64,000 nt of DNA from Nepenthes gracilis (Eukaryota > Streptophyta > Magnoliopsida > Caryophyllales > Nepenthaceae): contig BSYO01000002.1 in NCBI GenBank assembly GCA_033239525.1, positions 15,348,626 through 15,412,625 on the forward strand, read 5' to 3'. Position numbers and translations under genes: made by a program. A model generated the notes under the pieces. It did not search any database and was not told the origin of the DNA. It worked only from the letters and a program-made list of their open reading frames with translations. Every line of letters starts with the position of its first letter. The stretch's first letter is position 1. Shown here piece after piece: positions 11,979 through 23,190 of this stretch.

Positions 11979-14193
11979 TGTTGCCACTCTAGTTGTCTCA
12001 AAGTTCTTCCCTCCTTTGTCGCTCCTTATTCTTCCTTCGAGCCAGAAACTCACACTCATCCCTCAACCTGAGCCCGGTATATAAAGAGGAGGGAGTAGGT
12101 GGGTAGGTTACCTACTCGGTACTTGCCTTTAGTGATTAGGTGGAAATAGGTAGGTTAGTTTACTTACCTCAGTACTTCTCCTTAGTGTGTAATGAGGTAG
12201 TTTACCTACCTCATTTGTCGAGCCTAGTTGGATTCTAACTAAATAATAAAGTTTACTTTTTGTCTTTAGTTGCTATTAGTTTATTCAGGCCAACTGCTCC
12301 TTATTAGGCCATTTTCTTGCCAACGTTTCACTCCTTGTCGGTCAACTTTCTTAAGTCCGGTCAATATTTTTGCTCACGCCGACCAACATTTCATTTCTCT
12401 TATTTAAATCTTTGAAATTCAACATTATAATTTCTGGTCAACCTTACTCAAAATCCGTCACCTTTACTCCAAATCGGTTAACCGGTCACCATCTTCAAAT
12501 CCTGTCAATTCTTCATTTTCAGCCAAATTTCTCTTATTATTCACTTCAGCCTCTTGCACTTCCATGAAGTGGTTCGGCCTTCTAGTGGCGCAAGGCCACT
12601 CCGATTTTCGATAGCAATGTTTTATTCGGTTTTAACCCTTTTTGATTTCGGGATCTCACAATAAATGCGCAAAAGGTGACTTAAGCGACTCAACCTCACT
12701 TGGTGGCATTCTATTACTCGAGAAAAAAAAATGCGAGCTGCACAAGACTCCAAATGGCTCCCATCCGGCCTTCTTGCTGAGTAATTAGAGCCATGGGTGG
12801 AGTTCTTTTCATCAAAATTCGAGTTCAAAAGCCAAGTTCTTTTGCATCCAAATTGAGTTCTTTTTATCAACAAAGACCGGAGTTCAAAAAGCCGAGTTCT
12901 TTTCATCTAAAGGGTGGAGTTCTTTTCATCAAAATTCGGAGTTCAAAAGCCCGAAGTTTTTTTCAACAAAAGGGACGGAACTCTTTTTCAACAAAAGGAC
13001 GAAGCTCTTTTTCAACAAAAGGGACGAAGTTCTTTTTCAACAAAAAGATGGTGTTCTTTTTATACGTGCAATAACCGAGTAACTTATAACATGACCAGAT
13101 TTCATGCATTTAAGTAAAACGTCCAAACATCACGGAATAACCGTTACTTTTTCATAAACAAATAGCTAGTCGTCATCTACAATCGTGCAATAATCAAACT
13201 TCATACGTTCGAATATTATGAAACAACTGAACATCAATAGACATGATAAACTTGCATTAAAAACATGAACTTAAAACGGTGAGTACTCTTGCATCAAATC
13301 ATAAACTTAAAACGGAGAGTATGCTTGCAATATTCTTAAAGCATGAACTTAAAGATCAGCGTCCGAGGTACACTTGCCTGACTGCCCACTCTAGTTGTCT
13401 CAAAGTTCTTCCCTCCTTTGTCGCTCCTTATTCTTCCTTCGAGCCAGAAACTCACACTCATCCCTCAACCTGAGCCCGGTATATAAAGAGGAGGGAGTAG
13501 GTGGGTAGGTTACCTACTCGGTACTTGCCTTTAGTGATTAGGTGGAAATAGGTAGGTTAGTTTACTTACCTCAGTACTTCTCCTTAGTGTGTAATGAGGT
13601 AGTTTACCTACCTCATTTGTCGAGCCTAGTTGGATTCTAACTAAATAATAAAGTTTACTTTTTGTCTTTAGTTGCTATTAGTTTATTCAGGCCAACTGCT
13701 CCTTATTAGGCCATTTTCTTGCCAACGTTTCACTCCTTGTCGGTCAACTTTCTTAAGTCCGGTCAATATTTTTGCTCACGCCGACCAACATTTCATTTCT
13801 CTTATTTAAGGCGGTCAACATCTTTTAAAATCCGGTCAACATTATAATTTCTGGTCAACCTTACTCAAAATCCGTCACCTTTACTCCAAATCGGTTAACC
13901 GGTCACCATCTTCAAATCCTGTCAATTCTTCATTTTCAGCCAAATTTCTCTTATTATTCACTTCAGCCTCTTGCACTTCCATGAAGTGGTTCGGCCTTCT
14001 AGTGGCGCAAGGCCACTCCGATTTTCAGTAGCAATGTTTTATTCCGGTTTTAACCCTTTTTGATTTCGGGATCTCACAATAAATGCGCAAAGGTGACTTA
14101 ACTGACTCAACCTCACTTGGTGGCATTCTATTACTCGAGAAAAAAAAATGCGAGCTGCACAAGACTCCAAATGGCTCCCATCCGGCCTTCTTG
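11392..14193 (+). repeat. 1.4-kb tandem duplication covering half of LTR C and its flank
   Basis: Copy 1 is 11392-12776 and copy 2 is 12795-14193, joined by 18 bp (CTGAGTAATTAGAGCCAT). Both copies run from the minisatellite through U3, the LTR end, the ATAAA target site and 110 bp of flanking DNA up to CCGGCCTTCTTG. The duplication therefore happened after LTR C inserted. Copy 2 lacks bases at several minisatellite units and has about 14 bp of extra sequence near 13809-13840. Confidence 0.92.
12077..12085 (-). promoter_or_regulatory. TATA box of LTR C
   Basis: Minus strand TTTATATAC follows CTCCCTCCTC and lies about 100 bp upstream of the donor-like site. The matching position in LTR B is CTATAAAAAAAG at 34281. 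The duplicated copy has it near 13485. Confidence 0.55.
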
Positions 14194-15230
14194 TCGATGG
14201 TCGAGCCACAGACTCAAGGATGGCTATTGGAAAATCCAATCGCAAGCCGCTTGGCCCATAAAATGGATGAATAGCCAAATGTGTATAGCAGCGAGAGGAT
14301 CCTTTGGCCCTTGAGTCATATTGAGCAAAAATGAAGAAACAAATTTCAGTGGCACTAGAAATAAAGGCAAATATAAATGCTTTTATTCATTGAAGTCTTT
14401 TTAACAAAGTACAAGGCTTGCGCTAATGTAAGTGGAAAGAAAATAAAAATGAAGCAGAACACAAGAAGTAGGAGAAGCAACGTGTGCCAGGAGAGCTCGA
14501 TTTGTAGCAAAAATGCGCCCGAGGAGAGAGCCCTACTCCGGTAGCACCACCCAAGCGCTGATTTCGCTCAATGGGTGAATAGGATGCCATTCCCTTGCTG
14601 ATGGTGGGTCCAGCTTTGCCACAGCAAGGGAACGGCCTCCGCCTATGGTCAACCACTAAAGCCATGACTCCGGGAAATATACCGGTTGCTCAGCTTGATA
14701 GGACCTCAGAATACGCCTCCTCCAGCAAAGCCCTGGAGACGACTAGTGACAGAAGGAGTGGGAGGCAGAACCTTTCTTAGGGTTGGAGACCTCGATTAAG
14801 GGTTCTTGCCCCCCAATGCTCCTCCAGAGGCTGCACATCCTGGCCAAGTAGAGAGAAAGTGTGTGACGATCACAGAGTCGCCGAGCCACTCTCGTTAGAA
14901 CGGGGAAGCATCCATAGGAAGGGCATGATTTATAGCTGCGTAGAGGACCAAGCGAGCTCCCAAGGGGGCGCTCTGCCCAACAACCATCAATCGGAAAACA
15001 GGAAAGGCATCAGTGTGGAGTCAAGTCTCAGGCTAGAAATGTTGCCCAGCAAAGCACCGAATCTCTGTGGCATATCTAAAAAGCTGCATATTTGCATGGG
15101 GAAGGAACAACGCCCTCGAGAACTGAAGATTGGCGTGCCTCGAGAAGGAATGCATGAGCTAGCAACCCAAGGTCCATCATCTAACATGCCAGGGCCTAAC
15201 AGTGGGTCGATCTCAAGTATGGGGGACTAG
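14194..15230. other. Tat-like element: 3' internal region, no intact gene
   Basis: A 123-codon plus-strand frame (14859-15230) ends at the PPT and an 80-codon minus frame lies at 14665-14423. Neither shows a recognised motif. A T-rich stretch near 14380-14410 followed leftward by coding-like composition could be the 3' end of an antisense ORF. Confidence 0.4.
15213..15226 (+). other. Polypurine tract of the Tat-like element
   Basis: CAAGTATGGGGGAC lies four bases before the TGATGGGTCC start of the LTR at 15231, as in Tat-lineage 3' ends. Confidence 0.7.
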
Positions 15231-16180
15231 TGATGGGTCCAATATGAATATGGGTTGATATTAATGAGACCCAACCAACAGTGACGAGGCCCAATCGATA
15301 GGCAAGCCCCACCAGGCAATGGGACCAGGAGATTTGGAGCAAGGGCCACTAAACACTCCTGATACAAGCCTAATCGCAACCCACCCACGCCTCTCTCGAA
15401 ATGGCTGCAGACTAACAGCGCAGGAGGTGCCGACTGAGAATATGTTAGCCAATGGGGGATGAGGTCAACTCTGATGAGCCGCGGTGCCTGCCGCCGTACA
15501 GTAGTTCAACAAGTCCTAGCAAAAGTAAACCATGCCCGTGCAGGCCATGCTTGACGATGATCTCTGTGCCACCACAATACGACAACTGACACTGCTGGCT
15601 ACCCCCAGCTCTTAGCGACCGACAAACCAAGGCAGGCCACCTGTCACAAGTTTGCATGCCCAAAGGACTCCTCCATGGAGCCTACATATACCTTCTCCTA
15701 CAATGGAAAAAGGAAAATCCATGATCTAAAACCAAGCATGCTAAAACTCTTGGAGCGTTCAAGAGCCATCTTGCATAAGCTTCGAGCCCAAGTACAAGGA
15801 GAAAGAACCTGCTCTCTTCCATCCGTAACTTTCGTTTCAGCCTGACAATCTTAGTGAGCCACTCATCGCAGTGCACTAAAGGAGACCGAGCCTCCTCCCT
15901 TAATCATTCACACTCCTTGCATATTAGTATCTCTGCAATCCCCATCATGTTTACTTTCATGCTTGTATCTTTTTATTTTCGGAAAAAGATTTCTGATTTG
16001 AGCGTTAGAGTGTTTATGGTGGGAGAACCTCCCGTCGTTCTCTAACCTCTTGTTTGTAGTTTATGGTGTGCAGGACTCAAGTTGAAAGATGCGGAGATTG
16101 GACTGGTTCGAGATTAATCCGACACAAGAAATTCGAAGGCTCCCTAATCTGCATGAAAACTTGGATCTAGGGACGCATCA
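15231..16180 (+). repeat. 3' LTR of the Tat-like element
   Basis: It starts TGATGGGTCC immediately after the PPT and ends GGACGCATCA, a Tat-style terminus, giving 950 bp. An upstream-like block (AACCTCTTGTTTGTAG...GTGCAGGACTCAAGTT, 16046-16083) resembles the R/U5 region of such LTRs. What follows (ATGGCATATATT) is host flank. Confidence 0.7.
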
Positions 16181-16336
16181 ATGGCATATATTTAATAATT
16201 TATTATAATTATTAAATATTATTATATTATATGTTTTATTAAATAAATTATCTTTCAATGTTCTCATTTTTTAATAAAAATAATATTTATATACTTATAG
16301 AATCGATCTTCTTTCCACACAATAGATGATAAAACT
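16181..16336. other. AT-rich flank between Tat LTR and E2
   Basis: About 155 bp of nearly pure A/T with no gene. The last five bases, AAACT (16332-16336), are E2's target duplication. It continues beyond E2 at 25539. Confidence 0.6.
16332..16336 (+). repeat. Target site duplication of E2
   Basis: AAACT here is repeated exactly at 25539-25543, outside the TGTGA...TCACA ends of the element. Confidence 0.93.
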
Positions 16337-18509
16337 TGTGATGGAACGGATTTTTTTTTTGCATTCCGCTAGCGACCTCCCGAAACTGACACCAAGGTTT
16401 CGGTGATCTGGTTCTAGCCGGTCATGCCTCCCAATTAAGGATCACAGATGTCATCTAGGACCCGTACATGATATCCATAAAATACGTAGTCGAAGCAAAT
16501 CGAATAACCTGCTGAAACATTCACATTTATACCGATAAAACTCATTCATGCATACATAGCCACAAAAGTCCAATTACAAAATTCATATATTTCAATTGGA
16601 TCATTACAGCAAAGCTGCTTCTTCTATGGTAACTCCAAAATATACTTCTGAGTTTTTAGAATCATTTAGACGGAGCTCTAGTCACTCCATCTCGTCAGGC
16701 ACGAGCTCTATAGTTTCATTTGGTGGGGAAAAAATAGAAAACAATGAGTCAGAGCTCAACAATGTACATGCAGATTTTTCGTAAAGCGTTTATATTGTAA
16801 GGCGGATACAAATACATATGCAACATGAATATTTTAAAATAACAATTGACCGGATCATAGCAGATACATAATACAAAAGTAATCAGGAAAGTCGAAGCAG
16901 TCAAATTCTGAAATCGGGATAGAAAATAGAGTCGGTCTTATTATAAAAATTTCTCTTCTCTTTTATTTTTAGCGGTAAGGGACATCACTAGCGGAGGGGG
17001 TAATAATCGATGATAGATTGTGCACATCTCCTAATAATCACGGCAATACCTCCTTGTATAAAGCCTCGAGGACGGCTCTCACTTTCTCCTTGTACAAATC
17101 CCCAAGGATGACTCCCTTTCGTTATCCTCGATTACCACCATAATGTTCTAAGGCATGCCGGAGAACTTTATCTCCCAGTGCTAAAGTCCGATCTTATTTA
17201 TCTTGTCATAAGGCCGGTTCACTTTTTCTTTAGTTTACATTCCGGACGGGCACAAAGCTTTCGGTCATCATATTACAAAGTCGATTTCAAATTCATTTTT
17301 CTTATTTCGGTCAAGTATAAAGACTTTCAATTGACATGAAACCGGTTTTAAATCCATAAATCTCATACCGATCCATAATTCTTTATTATAACGTTATAAC
17401 TCAAGGCTGGTTTACTTATCTATTTTTATACAATTCAAGTGAAATCATAAGTTGAGCATAAAACGAAAAGCAGAAAGCAGCAAGCATGAATAAACCATGA
17501 AATCAAAATTATAATTTCAGTCCGATCGTACGGCAAGCATGACATTTGAGATATAGCTTATCAAGCAGTAATTAAAACGGCAAGTCTGATATAATATGTG
17601 CTGAAACCTTTAAATCTGAAAAGAACACTTGCAATTTTTCTTAAGTCGGGACTTGAAAACAGAAGTAAAATATGAGTTTAAAAAGGAAAGATACATTTGC
17701 CTGACTGTTGACCGCCCACTCCGACTGACTTGAAGCTTTTTCTCCTTCTTCACTCCTTACCCTTCCTCATCGCTAGAAATTCCACACCCATCTCTCAACT
17801 GGAGCTCAGTATATAAAGAAGAGGGATTAGGTGGAGTAAGTGGGGTGGGTTATCTACTTGGTACTTCCTTTAGGGGTTAGGTGGGAGTGAGTGGGGTAAG
17901 TTACCTACTTGGTACTTTCATCTAGAAGGTGAACGGGGTAGTTCACTTACTCTGATTAGATTCGGATCTAGTTAGGATCTAACTGTCTAAACAACAAAGT
18001 TGGCCCTTCCCTTTAGTTTGCCCTTAATTTATCCTTGTCAAAATTTATGAATTCGATAGTTAATTCTAGCTGGTCAACATTTTCTTCAAAGTCGGCCAAC
18101 CTTTCTATTGGTCAATTTTTTCGGTCAACGCTTCTTACTCTAATCCGGCCAACTTTTACTCAAAGCCGGCCAACTTTTCTTTTCTCTTATTCAAGGTCGA
18201 TCAATATTTCTAAAAACTGGTCAACCCTTTGGTCAATCTTCCGATAAACATCTTGACGCCGGTCAACATCTTGACACCAGTTAACATTTTGACGATGGTC
18301 AACATCTTGACGTTGGTCAACATTTTGATGCCGGTTAATATCATGACGCCGGTCAATATCATGACACCGGTCAATATTTTGATTACCATTAGTTCCAGTC
18401 TTCCAGTGGTGTAAGGCCACTCCGATTTAAGTCGAAATCAAAGCACTCCGATTTTTAAGTAGCAATATTTTACTTTGATTTTAAGTTTCTTTGATTTTGG
18501 GATCTCACA
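16337..18509 (-). repeat. E2 3' LTR
   Basis: 2173 bp, plus-strand start TGTGATGGAACGG, end GGGATCTCACA. On the minus strand it has U3 with dense GGTCAA/TTGAC motifs (18380-18055), TATA near 17815, donor-like CAG|GCAAATG at 17700 and degraded complementary arms (17152-17142 and 17017-17006). The acceptor, at 16720, has changed from CAG to CAA. Confidence 0.94.
18055..18380 (-). promoter_or_regulatory. W-box-like array in E2 U3
   Basis: About ten GGTCAA hexamers (TTGACC on the minus strand) plus several TTGAC cores lie within 325 bp, many in 18-20 bp units of the form CCGGTCAACATCTTGACG. TTGAC(C/T) is the core bound by plant WRKY factors. Whether these sites act is unknown. Confidence 0.5.
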
Positions 18510-18525
18510 ATTTTCCCCTACTTAA
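18510..18525 (-). other. E2 polypurine tract
   Basis: Minus strand AAGTAGGGGAAAAT abuts the LTR start TGTGAGATCCC. It is preceded by GACAAAATTTC, the post-pol motif also seen in E4. Confidence 0.85.
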
Positions 18526-18571
18526 AGAAATTTTGTCATTGAAATTTATATGAAATTACATACCTTAATCA

Positions 18572-20189
18572 AAGAAGTGGGGATACTTGCTCCAGATTTC
18601 TTCTTCTCGCTCCCAGGTAGCTTTCTCAAGTGAGTAATTTCTCCAGAGCATCTTCACCAAAGGTACAATCCTTGTACGCAGCCTTTGCTCTTTCTGGTCA
18701 AGAATTTATAGTGGCTCCTCGACGTAGGATAAATCCTTGTTGATTTCCAAGGGTTCGAATTCAATTATGTGTGTAGGATCATAAACATACTTCCAGAGTA
18801 TGGATACATGGAACACGTCATGTACTTCTGTCAGACTTGGCGGTAGTACTAATCTGTAAGCTACTTCTCCGATCTTTTCTAGAACCTCAAAAGGACCAAT
18901 AAATCGTGGCTTGAGTTTACCCTTCACTCCAAGCCGCAATGTTCCCTTGGATGATGAGACTTTCAGAAAAAAAAAATCTCCTTTCTCAAAGCTCAATTCT
19001 GTCCTCTTTCTGTCCGCATAGATTTGCTGTCTGCTTTGAGCGATCCTCAAATTACTATGGATTAGTTTAATTTTCTCAGCTGTTTCCTTTATGATTTCTG
19101 GGCCCAAAATCCTTTTATCTCCGGTTTCTTCCCAGTGAATCGGCGACCTGCATTTCCTTCCATATAGAGCCTCAAAAGGCGCCATACCGATACTAGCCTG
19201 ATAATTGTTATTATAAGCAAATTCTGCCAGTGCCAGGTAAGTATCCAAAGTACCTTTCATTTCTAATACAGACGCCCTTAACATATCATTAATAATCTGG
19301 ATAGTTCACTGAGACTGGCCATCCGTCTAAAGATGATAAGAAGTACTAAATTTCAATTCAGTCCCCAGTTCTTTATGCAAACTTTTTCAAAACCTTGAGA
19401 CTAAACGGGGATCCCTATCAGATACAATGGAGGCGGGAATTCCATGTAATCTCATGATCTCGTTCACATATAGCTGAGCCAGCTTATCGCACGAATAGGT
19501 CGTCCTGATTGCCAAGAAGTGGGCTAAATTTGTCAACTTGTCAACTATAACCCAAACGGCATCATGATTTCTAGGAGTCCTTGGCAAACCCGATACAAAA
19601 TCCGTAGCAATAACTTCCCATTTTCAGCTCGGGATCGGCATTGGTTGTAACAATCTGAAAGGTTTTTTCCTTTCTGCCTTCAATTGCTGACACACGGGGC
19701 ATTTCTCCACATAGGCCATGATGTCCCTCTTCATGTTCCTCTACCAGAAAGTTTCTTGAAGTATTGATACATTTTATTTATTCCGAGGTGGATGGTATAT
19801 CTAGACTGATGGGCTTCTTTTAGAATCTTTTCTTTTAACTCCTTATCATCTGGCACATATAAACGGTCTCTAAACCTCAATACTCCGTCCGTTGGGATAC
19901 TGAATTCAACTTGCAACTCCTTACTCAAGTCACTTGCAATTTCTACAAGGAATGGATCATTAACTTGCTTCTTCCTAACTTCACTAACAATCTTAGGCTG
20001 GATTTGAAAATAAGACAGGAGCATCCTATTGCCCTTAGCATATCGCCAGACATCACATTGCTTCAGATAGTCTAATAATTTTATTTGCTTGATTTGCAAT
20101 CGAGCCACAATTCTTGACCGTCGACTTAATGTATCCGCAACTACATTAGCCTTTCCAGGCTTATACTGTATCTCACAGTCGTAATCCAT
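18572..20189 (-). pseudogene. E2 integrase with chromodomain-like tail (broken)
   Basis: Pieces: 20189-19731 (YKPGKANVVADTLSRRS, then RYTIHLGINKMYQ of the zinc finger, frameshift near 19735), an intact CPVCQQLK half-finger near 19695, 19587-19387 (GLPRTPRNHDAVWVIVDKL, SIVSDRDPRLVSRF) and 19284-18706 (EFAYNNNYQASIGMAPFEAL, LKPRFIGPFEVLEKIGEVAY). The Glu of the DDE triad is changed: TDGQSQ then a stop replaces the usual TDGQSER. After one stop the tail RIVPLVKMLWRNYSLEKATW continues to about 18572. This short chromodomain-like extension is typical of Tekay/Del and is thought to guide integration to heterochromatin. Confidence 0.92.
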
Positions 20190-21451
20190 TAAGAAATCAA
20201 GCCACCTCCTTTACCTCATGTTAAGCTTCTTTTGGGAAATAGATACTTCAGGCTTGTGTGATCAAAATACACAAGAAATTTTTCACCATATAGGTAATGC
20301 CTCTAAATTTTCAAGGCAAACACCACAGCAGCCAGCTCTAGATCATGAGTAGGGTAGTTCTTTTCATACACCTTCAATTGTTTAGACTCATAAGCTACCA
20401 CCCTACCGTGCTACATCAATACACATCCCAAGCCTACCTTAGAGAGGCGTCACAGTACATCTCATAGCCTCCTGATCCTTCTGGAATCACCAATACTGGA
20501 GCAGTAGTCAGGCGATCCTTTAGCTCCCAAAAACTCTTATCACACTCCTCAGTCCATTCAAATTTAACTTCCTTCTTCAGTAATCGAGTCAAGGGCATAG
20601 CAATCTGTGAAAAATTTTCCACAAATCGCCGGTAGTAGCCTGCCATACCCAGAAAGCTTCTAACCTCAGTTACAGAAGTCGGCCTACTCCAGTTAGTAAC
20701 AGCCTCTACTTTCTTTGGATCCACTGAAATACCACAATTGGAAATTATATGTCCTAAGAACATCACCTTCTCTAGCTAGAATTCATATTTTCCCAACTTA
20801 GCATACAACTTTTTCTCACGGAGCACTTGAAGTATAATCCTTAGATGAGTTTCATGCTCCTCATAGTTCTTTGAATAGATTAGAATATCGTCAATAAAAA
20901 CCACCATAAATTTTTTCAGATACTTTCTGAACACTCTATTCATCAGATCCATAAAGGCAGTAGGGGTGTTCGTAAGCCCAAAGGGCATAACAAGGAACTC
21001 ATAGTGGCTGTATCTCGTCCGAAAAGCAGTTTTGGCCGCATCCTTTGACTTAATCCTCAACTAATGATAACCGGACCTTAGATCAATCTTTCAGAACACT
21101 CGAGATCCTTGCAATTGATCAAACAAATCATCAATACGTGGCAGAGGATATTTATTTTTTATCATGATTTTGTTTAATTCACGATAATCAACACAAAGCC
21201 GTAATGACCCATCTTTCTTCCTTACAAATAACACTGGTGCTCTCCAAGGAGACACACTCGGCCTGATAAAATCCTTATCTAACAGCTCCTATAATTGTAA
21301 TCTTGGCTCCTTTAACTCAGTAGGGGGTATTCTATAAGGGGCCTTAGAAACTAGACTGACACCGGAAACAATAGAATCTCAAACTCAATCTCCCGATGCG
21401 GAGGCAATCTAGGTAACTCCTCAGGAAATACATTCTCAAAATCTTGGACGA
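20190..21451 (-). pseudogene. E2 reverse transcriptase and RNase H (broken)
   Basis: KIDLRSGYH with its catalytic Asp is present near 21090-21062, though stops flank it (F-stop-K and H-stop-L, the latter a probable CAG to TAG). The frame 21060-20776 carries [11 protein letters not shown], the YxDD box. After another stop, 20766-20434 gives [27 protein letters not shown] and YCDASLR at the start of RNase H. RNase H residues run on to about 20220 without a long frame. The N-terminal RT piece lies near 21440-21150. Confidence 0.9.
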
Positions 21452-21982
21452 CTAAAATGTCCTTAGCCAGCACCTTATGACTCCCAGTGGTGTAGGCATA
21501 AGCCAAGTAAGGTTACATCCACTTCTCACTAGATGTTTGGTATGCAATGCCGAGATTAATACCGACATCTTCTTCTTCCCAATACCTTGGAAGAAAAAGG
21601 TTTCTATCCTAGGGATATTAAAATAAACCCTCTTTATAAAGCAATCAATGATGGCATGGTTTTTAGCCAGCCAATCCATCCCCAAAATCACATCAAAACC
21701 TCTTATGTTTAGTAACACCAAATCCACAATTAAACATTGCCCATCTACTTTCATTACGCATCGAAGATATACAATATCAGTAATTACAGGGAATCCAGTA
21801 GGGGTACACACAGACAATTCATAATCTAATATGTAAGGGGTAGTGGCAATAAGGCACGCAAATCGTAGAGAAACAAAAGAGTGGGTAGATCCTGAGTCAA
21901 ATAAGATAGATGCAGGAACTCCACAAACAGAAAGAGTACCTTCTATGACATTTGGCAATGCCTCCGGTTCCCGAATAGTCAC
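21452..21982 (-). pseudogene. E2 aspartic protease, active site preserved
   Basis: This 176-residue open stretch has VPASILFDSGSTHSFVSLRF, with an intact DSG triad, and GFDVILGMDWLAKNHAIIDC. It continues into the protease-RT linker (FFFQGIGKKKMSVLISALHT). It is the longest uninterrupted E2 piece with key residues kept, but it is not separately translated in these elements and depends on the broken gag frame upstream. Confidence 0.85.
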
Positions 21983-22975
21983 TGTGAAGGCCTTAGCCGA
22001 AATAGTAGGCTTTCTCTCCTCTAGTCTCAGGCAATCCTTAATTAGGTGGCCTTACTGTCCGCATTTGAAACAAGCTCCTGTCATCCGACGGCACGCCTAC
22101 CCTAGATGCATCCTGTCACAGGTGGTGCAATGTGCAGCCGACTTTCTTGAATCAGTCATCGACTGAGCCGACCCAACACCATTTCCTTTATCAGTCGTCC
22201 TTGTCTTCTTGGACTATCCAAAAGATCCCCCCAGCAGGTCCGACACTAACGCCTGCCCGGCTAGCTGCCCTCTTTGCGTAAAATTTCTCTATCTCCACTT
22301 CTTTTTCGTAAATGATTGCCCTGTCTAGTATATCGACATACGTCCAAGTTTTAATGTGGACAGTTGTTTTCTGATATCATCCCGCAGTCCTTGCAGAAAC
22401 TTCTTCGCCTTTCTTAATTCGTCTTCTACATAATAAGGCAAGAATCGGGACAGCTAAGTGAATTTAGCATCGTACTTAATCACCGATATACTCCCTTGCC
22501 TTAATCTCATGAATTCCATCTCCTTTTGATCTTGGAGACTGGATGGAAAGTATTTCTCCAGAAAAATTTCCTTGAACATATCCCAAGTGATCATCTCGTT
22601 AGGCACTCCTAGCGCTCTTTTCCTCATGCCCCACCAACTGTCCACTTCGCCCTCCAACTTATATACGGCGAAGGTAACCTTCTCCTGGTCCGTATAGCTG
22701 ATTACTGTAAATATTTTCTTTATCTTCTTTAGCAATATTTTAGCTTCTGTCGGATCGGGTTTCCCCAAAAAGTCTGGTGCTTGCTCCGCCATGAACCGAT
22801 CATACATGGTTGGAGCCAGGATGGCCGGAGTTGGCTCAGTCGCAAGGACCGGAGCCATATGTCTATGCTCGACAGACTCTACAGCCATTCTTTCTGATAA
22901 ATCTATATAGGTGGCCTCCCGAGCACAGGGTGTATTACAGCCATTCCTTCTTCCTCTTCCACTAGCTAACCTAAA
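21983..22975 (-). pseudogene. E2 gag (broken)
   Basis: The frame 22888-22454 shows capsid landmarks MYDRFMAEQAPDFLGKPDP, VDSWWGMRKRALGVP and MEFMRLRQGSISVIKYDAKF, then a stop. Upstream codons (CAREATYIDLSERM) extend in frame to about 22972, where the start codon seems lost. After frame changes, the zinc knuckle CFKCGQ-stop-GHLIKDC lies at 22074-22030; a stop falls inside it. Just before it is a second cysteine-rich segment (AAHCTTCDRMHLG). Confidence 0.88.
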
Positions 22976-23176
22976 ATCAAAACAGGCACGATGTTATAAT
23001 CCGAAGAAAAGAAAATATCCATCAGCTCATTAAAATTGAACCTAGCCTAGGATCCAAGCTTCTTTAGGACTCTAGTCGCCTAAGTTACCCTGGCCTACTT
23101 CTTACGAAAATTCAGTATGAAGATTTAAACCTATGCTTCTGCATTTTTGATCGATCAACTCTTAAGGCATCTCATC

Positions 23177-23188
23177 TCTCTGATACCA
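23177..23188 (-). other. E2 primer-binding site (tRNA-iMet)
   Basis: Minus strand TGGTATCAGAGA matches 11 of 12 bases of the initiator-Met PBS and lies two bases from the LTR end at 23191. Confidence 0.92.
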
Positions 23189-23190
23189 AT

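Larger units (their letters stand above)
9983..12660 (-). mobile_element. Solo LTR C (E2-related Tekay family)
   Basis: The plus strand starts TGTGACGGAACAG and ends GGGATCTCACA, the same termini as E2's LTRs, and is flanked by ATAAA on both sides. No PBS or PPT flanks it, so it is a solo LTR left by LTR-LTR recombination. On the minus strand: U3 with GGTCAA repeats (12500-12300), TATA at 12085-12077, donor-like GTAAGTG at 11978, GAACTCCGG minisatellite (11670-11095), complementary arms at 10802-10792 and 10617-10607, acceptor-like CCCCTCCAG ending at 10280. Length 2678 bp. It lies inside the Tat-like element. Confidence 0.93.
6480..16180 (+). mobile_element. 3' portion of a Tat-like LTR element with antisense extra ORFs
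   Basis: A polypurine tract at 15213-15226 and a TG...CA LTR (15231-16180) mark the 3' end of a plus-strand element. To the left, the internal region carries coding remnants on the opposite strand, including a Transposase_28-like domain. Extra antisense ORFs upstream of the 3' LTR are a known trait of Tat-lineage gypsy elements. No gag or pol of this element is visible; its left part ends where E1's LTR begins. Solo LTR C and a tandem duplication interrupt it. Assignment to Tat is by LTR/PPT style and the antisense domain, not by RT. Confidence 0.65.

Noticed and set aside
16181..16336. AT-rich block as a matrix attachment region or origin
   Set aside because: Composition alone does not support it and no known motif set was seen.
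17810..17825. Plus-strand TATATAAAG as a promoter for a plus-strand gene
   Set aside because: It is the reverse complement of the E2 LTR's own TATA region and no plus-strand gene follows.
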